Source: Thermoplasmatales archaeon
Lineage (GTDB): Archaea; Thermoplasmatota; E2; DHVEG-1
Direction of reading: 5' to 3'
Assembly (NCBI GenBank): GCA_020350825.1
Contig: CP070724.1
Coordinates: forward strand, 1,848,765-1,888,506
Length of the DNA: 39,742 nucleotides
This document shows, in pieces, positions 27,083-35,387 of this stretch. The notes beneath the pieces were generated by a model. The model ran no database searches, was not told the origin of the DNA, and saw only the letters and a program-made list of their open reading frames with translations. Numbering within the stretch: position 1 is the first letter of the stretch; each line of letters starts with the position of its first letter. A program made the position numbers and the translations under genes.

Positions 27083-29041
27083 CTATTTGAATTCAAATCC
27101 TACGGTTTTGATAATATTTATATCTCCTGGTGGAAGAACTCGTTCAATATCTGGTGTAGAAGCATTAAATACCTCGGATAGTTTATTAGCAACAACACTT
27201 TTTTTAGTAACTCCAGATTTTAAAATCACATATTTATCTGATTTTGCTTTCACTGATTCTTGTGGCCCCCCCATTACCTTATTTGTATCGTTAATTTCAA
27301 TTTCTCCAACTGCAACTTCTATTTTGCATTTATAGTAGTTTCTTTTTCCACGGATAATAAATGCACCTTTTGGCAGAAATTCTCCACTTTGAGGAGTCTT
27401 GCTCACTTGTTCAGGTAAAACCCAATACGCTTGCGCTTCTCCAAATTGTTTCCAGGCTTTTGAATAAGAAGCTGCAAACAAACATGCTTCCTCGAGTGTT
27501 TTTTCAGAGATTGGGATTTTCTTATCATTTATGTCCATGCTTTTAACTACACAACTTGGAGCACCATGAATGTCAGCATGCACATATCTATCTCCCTCTT
27601 TGAGATATTTTTTTACTACCTGCTCATTGCTCTTTGCATCTCTCCCTGCTATAACGATATTGCCCTCTGTTGATATAAACCATCTAAATCGCTCAAACCA
27701 AAATTGTTTTTCACTTTTGATTTCTTTTTCTTTTTTAATAATATCTTTTTCTTCTAATGTTTTAATTTCATTTTTTGTGTTCTTAAATGCCTCTTGTGCA
27801 CCCTTTAATTTTTCTTGAAACTTTTTACTAGCACGATATGCTTCTTCTGCGTTCTCTGAGACAGTTTTACGAAAATCTAATTTCACTTCTCTTTTTTTTC
27901 TCTTGTCATCTTGCAATATAACAATAAGTTCATTTGATGTAGGATCGAAATTTTTTACAATACCTATCTCGTTTATCTGTCTAATTTTCTCCTCTTTCTC
28001 TTTTTGTTGTAACAGAAGAACAATATCACGTAGCAGTTCTTGACATGATTGAAAGTTTAGATAGATACTATCTCCTTCGATCTTTTTTTGCACGATTTTC
28101 TTCTTGAAATCATCCATAATCTGTTTCTGTTGTAGTAACTGCCTTTGCAATTTCTCGATTCTTACCTGATGTTTACTCTTTTCTTGTTTTTTTATTTTCT
28201 TTACATCAACAAATTCCTGAAGCCCTCTACAGAAACTATCAATTTTAACAAATTCACTTTCTTCATAACTATGAAACGGTATTGGTAAAATATCTATTAT
28301 TATCCCATCTTTTTTCACATAAACTGGTTGGAATGATTTTTCTTTAAAAATATCCAAAAATTTTTGTAGGGAAACAAAAATTTTTTTGATAGATACGTCA
28401 CTTAATTCTTGAATCTTTGTGTTTTTATCAATACCAGTTCTATGACATATCTCTTCGGCATATACACCACCTAAATTGACACTTACAGCCAAGGTTCTTA
28501 CAAGATCCTTTTTACTCTTTTTCAACAGAGCTATAAATTCTTCTTGGTCTAGATTAAAAGTATTGATCTGAGACGGAGGAAAAACATAGGTTTCATGAGA
28601 TCTTAACGTTCGATGTGCCCAACGCTGTTTTATCAGTGGCAATATTATTTTTTCATCAGGGTTTAATAATATGATATTTCCATTGGCAAAAAGTTCGAAA
28701 ACGAGGGTGTACTCTCCTTCTTTCTTTCCTATCTTTATCTTTATTATTCTATCAAATTCGTGTTGGGTTATTTCGCTAATTATTCCATTCAATAAATATT
28801 TACGTAGAGTCATTGCAAATACTGAGGGATTTTTTGGAACATCAAACTTTTTTTGTGTTCTAAACAATAGCTCCCCATTTCTAATAAAAACGATTTCTTT
28901 TTGGCTTGTTTTATTATTATTTAGTCTAATAAGTAACTAGTCACGAGTAAGTTGATATATTTTATCTATGTAACACCCCTTGAGATCTTGCAGTTCTGAA
29001 ATAATTACATAGATGTCAAATGATGATAATCCGCGTTTCAT
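27083..29041 (-). CDS. rqcH: RqcH (NEMF/Rqc2 homolog), interrupted by TAG at codon 35
   Basis: The full frame runs from ATG 29041 for 652 codons and encodes an NFACT protein, which binds the large subunit of split ribosomes and directs C-terminal tailing of stalled peptides. The N-terminal NFACT-N piece reads FDIYVIISELQDLKG then DKIYQLTRD, meets TAG (28937-28939), and continues LLIRLNNK in the same frame. Relatives have Glu at this point (D-E-L-L), so GAG-to-TAG explains it. Further on are FAMTLRKYL, a long coiled coil (about 290-440), and the NFACT-R domain (KQFWFERFRWFIS ... VHADIHGAPSCVV). A TTG at 28867 could start a shortened protein lacking the first 58 residues. It may be mutation, recoding or sequence error. 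Confidence 0.88.
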
Positions 29042-29183
29042 TGTTCGAGAACATTATGTATTTAACCATTAAAAAGGAATAGGATTGCTAATAACCTTTA
29101 AGCTTTATTAAGAAAGTATCTAAACTGGTTTAAATTGATTTTAAAATTTCAAAAATAAAACGGAAAAGCCTAAGAATAATTTT

Positions 29184-30509
29184 TTAACGGTTTTTAAACA
29201 GATTTATAAAACGAATATCTCTCCAGTCACTTGATTTTCTTCCTAGCTCATCATAAACAACAACTGTAATTCTGTGTTTTCTAATTGATAATTTATTGAA
29301 ATTCCATTTAAACGGCGGATCGGTATCAGTATATGTTAATAAATTGTCATAATAAAATTCTGCTCGTTCAATTGGAACAGTTGCAAATTTCACATCTGTC
29401 CATATCCAAATATAATTTATTACTGCTGTTTTAAGGTCCCCGATATCGCAAATTTCTCTTCCCTCAAAATACAGTTTTCCAAATTTTGGAGATACAATCC
29501 TTACTTGGGGATAAGTATCATAATTATCTGCAAGATAAGCTATTGTAGCAGCGATTATTCTTGTCGTATTTACAAGATAACTAAGGTTAACGTTGTCAAT
29601 ATTGTCTCTGGGAGTATGCATATTAGGATCGCCTTCTCCACCCCAGCAGGCTAATGCTTCATATCCATATTCAACAAAGGAATGATAATCACTCCATCCA
29701 CGACCGTCTCTGTCAATTTCACCCGTATTTATTTGAAAATTAATATTGTAATACGTGTTTAAGTTTTCAATTATATCTAATATCCACTGAGCATCTTCAG
29801 TTGCTCTTATACCCATCCTTCTCCCCCCCTCAGCAGTTTCTGCATGTCCTATCATATCAGCGTTTATATCGACCAATATGTTAGCGTTTTTTTCATATGT
29901 TTCTTTAGCATATGTACGACTTCCGAGTAAATCTAACTCTTCTCCAGAAAACGCAATAAATTTTAACGTGTGTTCAAATTTAAAATGGCTTAAAATATAA
30001 GCTGTGGCAAGCACGGCTGCTGTGCCAGATCCGTCATCATTAGCACCTGGTGAAATTCTAACAGTATCATAGTGAGCATTAAATGCTATGATCTTATCAC
30101 TGGTTGAATTATTTCCTCTCAATGTTCCTTCAACATTTTGGCTCTTATATATCCTAGGGTGATATTTATTTCCAAACACAGTCCAGTTTTGATATCTTGT
30201 CTCTAATCCCATTTCGTTGAATTGTTGAAATATATATTCAGCCGATTTTTGACAACTATAAGTTCCTGTCCATCTTGGTCCGTATCCGACTAAAGTTTCC
30301 AGATATTCATGCAAAAGACTTTCATTTATCATATCAAGAATAGTTGTTATCTTTGGGTCAACATTGATTAATCCCGTCTGATTGATTTCCTTTGATATAT
30401 CTAGATATTTGCTGTTTATTTCCGAAAAAGAAGCTGTTGATGGAATTACAGAACTTATTAACAGGAAAACGAATGCAACACCCAATACTTTATATTGTAA
30501 CTGTTTCAT
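29184..30509 (-). CDS. secreted M28 family zinc aminopeptidase
   Basis: 441 residues with a signal peptide of about 27 residues. The M28 catalytic domain (about residues 90-345) shows the dizinc ligands and general base in order: FNAHYDT (His), GANDDGSG (Asp), SGEELDLLGS (Glu-Glu), NADMIGHAE (Asp) and NMHTPRDN (His). The C-terminal 90 residues form a beta-rich domain (VRIVSPKFGKLYFEG ...) like the Ig-type domains on other exported peptidases. The enzyme should cleave N-terminal residues from peptides outside the cell. It is co-directional with rqcH-pelA but lies 142 bases upstream of the rqcH ATG, so it is probably a separate unit. Confidence 0.92.
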   Translation of the reverse strand: MKQLQYKVLGVAFVFLLISSVIPSTASFSEINSKYLDISKEINQTGLINVDPKITTILDMINESLLHEYLETLVGYGPRWTGTYSCQKSAEYIFQQFNEMGLETRYQNWTVFGNKYHPRIYKSQNVEGTLRGNNSTSDKIIAFNAHYDTVRISPGANDDGSGTAAVLATAYILSHFKFEHTLKFIAFSGEELDLLGSRTYAKETYEKNANILVDINADMIGHAETAEGGRRMGIRATEDAQWILDIIENLNTYYNINFQINTGEIDRDGRGWSDYHSFVEYGYEALACWGGEGDPNMHTPRDNIDNVNLSYLVNTTRIIAATIAYLADNYDTYPQVRIVSPKFGKLYFEGREICDIGDLKTAVINYIWIWTDVKFATVPIERAEFYYDNLLTYTDTDPPFKWNFNKLSIRKHRITVVVYDELGRKSSDWRDIRFINLFKNR

Positions 30510-30654
30510 TTTAACTTAATATTAAAATGTTTTATAATTTTATAAATTTATCTATATTAAGTTTTACAATTTCTTATATGGACTATTATAGACAGCGTAT
30601 GTAACATAGAGTGTTTATTTCTAATATATAAAGGATAGACACAACTGGTTTTTG

Positions 30655-30930
30655 GACGGGATGGAGGTACCCCTTGAAAAAGGAGAGATAGGATGCACGT
30701 GGATGAAAGAGGTACCTCATTTTTAGGAGGAAGAGTTGTAAACTAGCGTGTTCTTTGACATGATGGCATCATTGAGATGGGGTTCTATTAATTCTGGTGA
30801 ACGCTACACGTGGATTATTTCCCCCCAATATTTACCTGCTCAGTATAATCTGTATGTGGATTGTAGAGCTTACGCTTAGTTAGAGTGACCACTGAGCGGG
30901 TGATAAGTTTCTTCATATTTTATCCCTTCA
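30655..30930 (+). ncRNA. candidate structured RNA in a 536-base gene-free gap
   Basis: The gap 30510-31045 has no convincing protein gene, yet 30655-30930 is visibly richer in G and C than nearby intergenic DNA. TATATAAAGG (30625-30634) lies about 25 bases before its start. GAGGTACC (30664-30671) pairs with GGTACCTC (30711-30718), enclosing a GAAA-tetraloop hairpin CCTT-GAAA-AAGG (30672-30683). ACGTGGAT occurs twice (in the 30690s and 30800s). Near 30895 GCGGGTGA can pair with TCACCGC. I looked for RNase P, SRP and 5S signatures and could not match any. A 17-codon ORF after AAGGAGAG is also present. Confidence 0.3.
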
Positions 30931-30939
30931 CCGCCTATC

Positions 30940-31009
30940 GCCATGCATTTATGCTTGGCAAAACCTGGATGAATTAATTAATATATAAATTTTTCTGCCT
31001 TTGCATGGC
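30940..31009. promoter_or_regulatory. promoter of the PAS regulator with flanking inverted repeats
   Basis: TATATAAA (30982-30989) is a clear TATA box. GCCATGCA (30940-30947) upstream and TGCATGGC (31002-31009) downstream are exact inverse copies that flank it. The upstream copy also forms its own imperfect hairpin with TGCTTGGC (30952-30959). The pattern suggests a dimeric regulator binding both sides of the promoter, possibly the encoded protein itself. Confidence 0.5.
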
Positions 31010-31045
31010 ATAAGTGATTAACAAAAACAAAATGCATAAATAGTG

Positions 31046-31984
31046 ATGTTTTCATCTAATTTTGTGGAAAGTTATCAAAAAGAATTGGCATCAATTAAAA
31101 GTATTCTAAAAAAGAATCCCAGAGGCATGACTGTATCGGATATATCAAGAAAAATGAAGATCAATAGAAATTCTGTCGCAAAATATTTGGATATTCTCTT
31201 GATTTCAGGACACGTAGAAATGGTTACTTTTGGTCCAGCAAAAGTATTTTTTCCATCTAGAAGAGTTCCCTTATCGACTATGTTAAATTTTACATCAGAT
31301 TTTATAGTACTGTTGGATAGAGACCTAAGAATCATACAGGCAAATGAAAATTTTCTAAATCTGATGGATATTGAACGTGAGTCTATTCTGGGTAATAGAA
31401 TCTATGATTCTTCGAAAGAATTATTTAAAATTCCAGAGGTGTTAACAAGCATAAATAATGCTCTAGATGGAGAAGAAACGACAATAGAAACAAGTGTTCA
31501 AATTAGATCTGAGAAAAATTATTTTAAAATAAAACATATTCCAACGACTTTTGATGATGGGAGACCAGGAGTAACCCTGATTATCAAGGACATTACTCAG
31601 CAAAAAAGAACAGAAAGAAAAATGACACAAGCAATTAGAGAATGGGAAACAACATTCGATTCAATAACAGAAATGGTCTCTATTCTTGATAAAGATTTTA
31701 ATATTATCAAGATAAACAAAGCTTTTGCTGAATTTTTACAAGATAAACCTGAGAAATTCATTGGAAAAAAATGCTATAATATAATCCATGGTGCAAAAAA
31801 ACCACATTCAAATTGTCCATACCAACAATTACAACTAACAAAAAAATCCTTTATTGTTGAATTCTTTGAACCACATCTAGGAAAACATCTAGAGTTTTCA
31901 ACATCTCCAATTTTTGATGAAGAGGGAGAAATCTCTGGTTCTGTCCACATTATTAAGGATATAACTAAACGTAATAATTCATAA
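31046..31984 (+). CDS. winged-helix regulator with two PAS domains
   Basis: 312 residues. Residues about 8-70 are a winged helix (KKNPRGMTVSDISRKMKIN, SVAKYLDILLISGHVEM). Two PAS domains follow at about 80-190 (FIVLLDRDLRIIQANENFL) and 200-310 (MVSILDKDFNIIKINKAFA), each ending with an I-I-K-D-I-T segment. The second contains the KKCYNIIHGAKKPHSNCPY motif with two Cys that could hold a ligand or cluster. This is a one-component sensor joining DNA binding directly to signal sensing, a layout common in archaea. The ATG at 31046 follows a GTG that may also serve. No transmembrane segment, so the signal is intracellular. Confidence 0.88.
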   Translation: MFSSNFVESYQKELASIKSILKKNPRGMTVSDISRKMKINRNSVAKYLDILLISGHVEMVTFGPAKVFFPSRRVPLSTMLNFTSDFIVLLDRDLRIIQANENFLNLMDIERESILGNRIYDSSKELFKIPEVLTSINNALDGEETTIETSVQIRSEKNYFKIKHIPTTFDDGRPGVTLIIKDITQQKRTERKMTQAIREWETTFDSITEMVSILDKDFNIIKINKAFAEFLQDKPEKFIGKKCYNIIHGAKKPHSNCPYQQLQLTKKSFIVEFFEPHLGKHLEFSTSPIFDEEGEISGSVHIIKDITKRNNS

Positions 31985-32016
31985 AACAAAAAAGTTTATT
32001 TTTAGATGGGAACCAT

Positions 32017-32274
32017 CTATAAAGAGGATAATATTCGTACTGTAACTAGTGCTAGCAGTGTTAATATTGAATTTGTTTTTAAGTCAAATATCTTTACCCA
32101 TTCTAGTAAAGCCAAAATTACGTAGGATAAAATCAGAATCACAACAAGTTGGAGAATTATTACACCAACTGCATTTATTAAATTTGAGTACTCTCGATTT
32201 AGAATTAAATCCCATATAGTAGCAAAATAAGCCAATAATCCAATTGTTATCTGAGCCTTAGTTAAATCTCTCAT
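32017..32274 (-). CDS. small three-span membrane protein, unknown
   Basis: 85 residues with hydrophobic segments at about 8-24, 33-58 and 67-84, and little else. No family is recognised. The stop is TAG, with an in-frame TAA five codons later. There is no strong ribosome site, and the 240 bases upstream of it toward the transposase hold only hairpins and AT-rich sequence. Probably a real but uncharacterised membrane protein. Confidence 0.55.
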   Translation of the reverse strand: MRDLTKAQITIGLLAYFATIWDLILNREYSNLINAVGVIILQLVVILILSYVILALLEWVKIFDLKTNSILTLLALVTVRILSSL

Positions 32275-32514
32275 AAGATATGGTCAGTATTTTTTTCTTT
32301 ATAAAACTTTTTAACCACAACAGTACTTCCGAAAGTAGAATTAAAAATTGCAAAATCGGGCTAAAATTCATTTTTCAAGACAGATCTAACGATCTATTTT
32401 AACGGCAAATCTGCGAAAAGCTGATACAAAAGATATACAAAAACATAAAATCCCAGATGTAAATCTACTCTATATTAACTAAAAAGATGTAAAATGAGTC
32501 AGGTAACATACTTG

Positions 32515-34089
32515 TTATCCTCCTGAATCTGGATCGACGGTGTAAAGAATTGTTCCGAACAGTTTAGAAGTAACAAGATGATCTGTCTTAATAAATCCGA
32601 ATAGTGCAAGCCATATTAATATATCAGCTAAAATCCAGAGGTTATACAACAAGACAGAGAACATAAAATAAAACAATCGTATCAAGTATTTTTTTGAGGT
32701 TGTCTTAGGTAGATATGAATGTTTTTTGACTTTGTAACTTGTTTCTACTCCCCAACGTTTTCCATATAAATTGAATAACCTCTCAGCTAGGTTTACATCA
32801 TTTTCATCATACTCTTCGTTTGTGGCGAATGCCCGTTTTACCTTCTGTCCTCTCTCTAATTCTTCCTCTACTATAACTAGGTTGAATGTGATATCTTTCA
32901 TTTCAAAGTCGATGATTACTGAGGGTACAGCCGCTATCTCCATCACATCTTTTACCGTTGGAATCTTTGTAGCTGGCATCAGATATTTCAGATGGAAACT
33001 GTTGAATAATTTGATGGCTTTTGAATCAAAGAATCCTCGGTCAACATAAACCCGTCTTATCTTAATCCGATCTTGGGCATAGCTTATTATTTTTCTGAGG
33101 AGGTTTTCTTTTTCATCAAATGGTCCTACAGGCAAAGCTAATAGGGTAAACCGTTTACCCGCTTCAACGATGTTTATTGTTGCAAACTTGTAGCATTTTG
33201 TGGTTCCTCGGTCAGGTTCTTTTCCGACAACCATGGGAGTACTTCTATCTCCATAGAAGTACCATTCGGTGAAATCAACGGCTACGTCATATCGTTTTCG
33301 TATGTCAAAGATGTTGGATTTTCTTGCCATCTCCCATACAATTTCAAACAATGTGATGAACATTTTATGCACTTGTTTGCGATTAGGATAGTTCTTCAAA
33401 TGATACAGCAATGTGTCTGCATCAGGACATCCACATTGTCTTAGTTCTCTGAAGGTTTTGTTTCCATTCTCTGCGAAATCTCTAGTCATACCCATATGTA
33501 TGAGTAGGTCTATGAATTGATTCTTTTTGTAAAGAGTATTGTTTTTGAGGTTTAGGTCGATAAATGGCGAGAACCTTTTCTTAATTAGTCGACAAACCTC
33601 TCTGGTTTTCTCTTTTTTCTGGAGATCTTGGTTTCTTATTTTGGTTGTTTTCTTTGGTTTTTCAGGTTGAAGTATTTTTACATCAAGGAGGATATTGAAT
33701 TTTTCAGAGATTTCCTCGATTTTATCTGTTGCAAACTGTAACAGTTCTTTTGCTTCTTTATCTAGAATATGATGAAGAAAGAAGCCAATGGTTCTTCGAT
33801 CTGGTGTTTTTGTAAATCCGAGTTTGAATCGATCAGAAACATTTTTTCTTAAGTGTTTTGTTAGTTTGGTATGAAATTTTATTCCTTTTAGATTTTGATA
33901 TAATATGAGTTTGAAGAGCGATTTATAGGAGAACTTTATCCTCCTGTAAGAAACGTCATCGAAATCTAATTCTAGCTTATTTAGAAAATCAGCTATGCTG
34001 ATATTCTTCTTTTCTTTTACCTGTTCGAAGGTTTTATAAATCTCCAGTTCTATGTTTTTTTTGGAGATATTTCGTTTGCTTGCTCGCAT
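32515..34089 (-). CDS. DDE transposase, ISH3/IS4-like
   Basis: 524 residues. The RNase H-like catalytic core shows the first Asp in YDVAVDFTEWYFYGD, the second in IRRVYVDRGFFDSKAI, and Glu in the signature YGKRWGVETSYKVKKHSY (Y-x-x-RW-x-x-E-x-x-Y). These are typical of IS4-superfamily elements, and the pattern around the first Asp is closest to archaeal ISH3-type elements. The N-terminal 200 residues are helical and basic, suited to DNA binding. The frame is intact, so the element may be active. AGGAG precedes the ATG by 9 bases and sits just below a perfect 10-bp hairpin that may limit translation. It diverges from the RHH-TcmP operon. Confidence 0.9.
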   Translation of the reverse strand: MRASKRNISKKNIELEIYKTFEQVKEKKNISIADFLNKLELDFDDVSYRRIKFSYKSLFKLILYQNLKGIKFHTKLTKHLRKNVSDRFKLGFTKTPDRRTIGFFLHHILDKEAKELLQFATDKIEEISEKFNILLDVKILQPEKPKKTTKIRNQDLQKKEKTREVCRLIKKRFSPFIDLNLKNNTLYKKNQFIDLLIHMGMTRDFAENGNKTFRELRQCGCPDADTLLYHLKNYPNRKQVHKMFITLFEIVWEMARKSNIFDIRKRYDVAVDFTEWYFYGDRSTPMVVGKEPDRGTTKCYKFATINIVEAGKRFTLLALPVGPFDEKENLLRKIISYAQDRIKIRRVYVDRGFFDSKAIKLFNSFHLKYLMPATKIPTVKDVMEIAAVPSVIIDFEMKDITFNLVIVEEELERGQKVKRAFATNEEYDENDVNLAERLFNLYGKRWGVETSYKVKKHSYLPKTTSKKYLIRLFYFMFSVLLYNLWILADILIWLALFGFIKTDHLVTSKLFGTILYTVDPDSGG

Positions 34090-34105
34090 TCGTTAATCTC
34101 CTAAG

Positions 34106-34131
34106 CCTAAAGGAGTATCCGCTCCTTTAGG
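34106..34131 (-). promoter_or_regulatory. perfect hairpin in the transposase leader
   Basis: CCTAAAGGAG and CTCCTTTAGG form a 10-bp stem with a 6-base loop, ending about 5 bases upstream of the transposase ribosome site. Folding in the mRNA could hide or expose that site. It could also be a transposase recognition site or a transcription terminator for readthrough from outside. Confidence 0.55.
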
Positions 34132-34145
34132 TACTTATACCCTTA

Positions 34146-34212
34146 TACCCCTATATATCTTATTACTATATAAATCTTTGTACTTATGGGTTTAGGGGTA
34201 AAAGTATAAATA
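34146..34212. promoter_or_regulatory. bidirectional promoter between transposase and RHH operon
   Basis: TACCCCTA (34146-34153) and TAGGGGTA (34193-34200) are exact inverted repeats around AT-rich promoter sequence (CTATATAAATC near 34167, on the plus strand). A further TATA-like GTATAAATACC (34204-34214) precedes the RHH gene by about 30 bases. The repeats could be operator half-sites for the RHH protein encoded at 34242, which is expected to bind as dimer or tetramer. Confidence 0.45.
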
Positions 34213-34241
34213 CCTCTATTGTATTTTTAAAAAATGATACT

Positions 34242-34436
34242 ATGGGCGCTATCAAAGTAATTCTCCCAGATGATTTAGAAGAACAATTCAGAAATGAAGT
34301 TTTTAAAAGTAAAGGTATGAAACGAGGAAATATCAGAGAAGTTGTAATTGAAGCAATTACTATGTGGATGGAATCCGAACAAAAAAAGAGGAGTAATGCG
34401 GCAAAGAAAGCATGGGAAACAAGAAGGAAAAGTTAA
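34242..34436 (+). CDS. ribbon-helix-helix DNA-binding protein (CopG-like)
   Basis: 64 residues with the RHH pattern: a strand AIKVILPDDLEEQF, first helix RNEVFKSKG, and second helix NIREVVIEAITMWMES. The tail is very basic (KKRSNAAKKAWETRRKS). It probably represses its own operon, which includes the TcmP gene overlapping its 3' end. RHH proteins often act as antitoxins or local repressors of accessory genes. The leader is very short. A second small protein of similar kind heads the convergent DUF5131 operon. Confidence 0.82.
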   Translation: MGAIKVILPDDLEEQFRNEVFKSKGMKRGNIREVVIEAITMWMESEQKKRSNAAKKAWETRRKS

Positions 34437-35385
34437 TGAAGGAATCTCAGTGGATGTAAAATTACATACGAAATTAAAACACAAAATTATTTCATATTAT
34501 TTTTCAGGGGGATGGAAAAATGCATTTAAAAGTGGAAATATCTATTCTTTATATTACGTAGATTTATTTGCAGGAGATGGAAGTTGTTTTTGCAGTGAAA
34601 TTGATCCTGATTTAGAGAAAATCTTACCAAGAACTTTAAGTGAGAGAAATTGGAAACCATCTTACTTTGATTTGATGAGACATGCTGATGATGCAAATTT
34701 TAATCTCAAATGTGTATTTAATGATATTAGTGAAAATAATATAAATTCATTAATGCAAGAAATTAAAAATAAAAGATATACGAAATTTATTGAGGGATAT
34801 TTTAGCAAAAATGCTAATATCAGTTACACAGATATTTTAAAATTAATTGATAAGCCAAATAAGCCGTCCTTATTCTATATAGACCCTACAAATCATTCTC
34901 AACTAAATTTCTCTACTGTTGAAGCAATAGCAAAATTTAAGGATGAAAAGTCTGGTAGGATGCCTGAATTAATCATTAATTTAATGCTTAATTCAATATA
35001 TATGGCATTTAAGAGAGGATTACAAAAAGAGGACGTTGAAAGCATTAATAGGTTTCTTGGTACAAATTATGATAGAAATAAAATAAATGAAATTATTACC
35101 GATCCTTTTCAAAAATCTTATAAAATATTATTAAACATTTACCTTGAAAAACTTCAGGAACTTGGATATTATTGTAATTATCATTTGATAAAATCCACCA
35201 AAAGTAACGCTCCAATTTATTACTTATTGTTTGCCACATTTAGCAAACAAGTAGATGATTGGTACAAGAATATTAATTCATATGTCCACACTCTTGAAGA
35301 AGAATGGATAAAAAAGAATTATGTGATAAAAACAATGTCTGACGCAAAAAAAGATGGTCAGACTTTTTTATTTGATTTTGAATGA
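34396..35385 (+). CDS. tcmP: three-Cys-motif partner protein TcmP
   Basis: 329 residues from ATG 34396 (GAGGAG just before it), overlapping the RHH gene by 41 bases. An internal GTG at 34450, with GAAGGA about 7 bases upstream, is an alternative that would begin close to the conserved region HTKLKHKIISYYF. The family features are YYVDLFAGDGSC, resembling a SAM-binding loop, and LFYIDPTNHSQLNFS in the place of the motif usually written F-x-D-P-x-G. TcmP proteins co-occur with the radical-SAM-like three-Cys (DUF5131, phage Gp37/Gp68) protein, and that partner is encoded convergently at 35388. The biochemical role of the pair is not established. Confidence 0.85.
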   Translation: MRQRKHGKQEGKVNEGISVDVKLHTKLKHKIISYYFSGGWKNAFKSGNIYSLYYVDLFAGDGSCFCSEIDPDLEKILPRTLSERNWKPSYFDLMRHADDANFNLKCVFNDISENNINSLMQEIKNKRYTKFIEGYFSKNANISYTDILKLIDKPNKPSLFYIDPTNHSQLNFSTVEAIAKFKDEKSGRMPELIINLMLNSIYMAFKRGLQKEDVESINRFLGTNYDRNKINEIITDPFQKSYKILLNIYLEKLQELGYYCNYHLIKSTKSNAPIYYLLFATFSKQVDDWYKNINSYVHTLEEEWIKKNYVIKTMSDAKKDGQTFLFDFE

Positions 35386-35387
35386 AT

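Larger units (their letters stand above)
32502..34131 (-). mobile_element. insertion sequence, ISH3-like; ends not resolved
   Basis: One transposase gene bounded by hairpins: GGTAACA-TACT-TGTTATCC (32502-32520) at the gene end and CCTAAAGGAG-(6)-CTCCTTTAGG (34106-34131) upstream of the start. I could not find matching terminal inverted repeats or a target duplication, so the limits given are those of the recognisable core only. Confidence 0.5.

Noticed and set aside
30655..30930. RNase P RNA or SRP RNA
   Set aside because: The universal core sequences of RNase P and the SRP helix 8 loop were sought and not found, so only a generic candidate RNA is reported.
32300..34240. Terminal inverted repeats and target duplication for the insertion sequence
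   Set aside because: Comparison of the two flanks by eye showed no convincing matching ends, so exact limits are not claimed.
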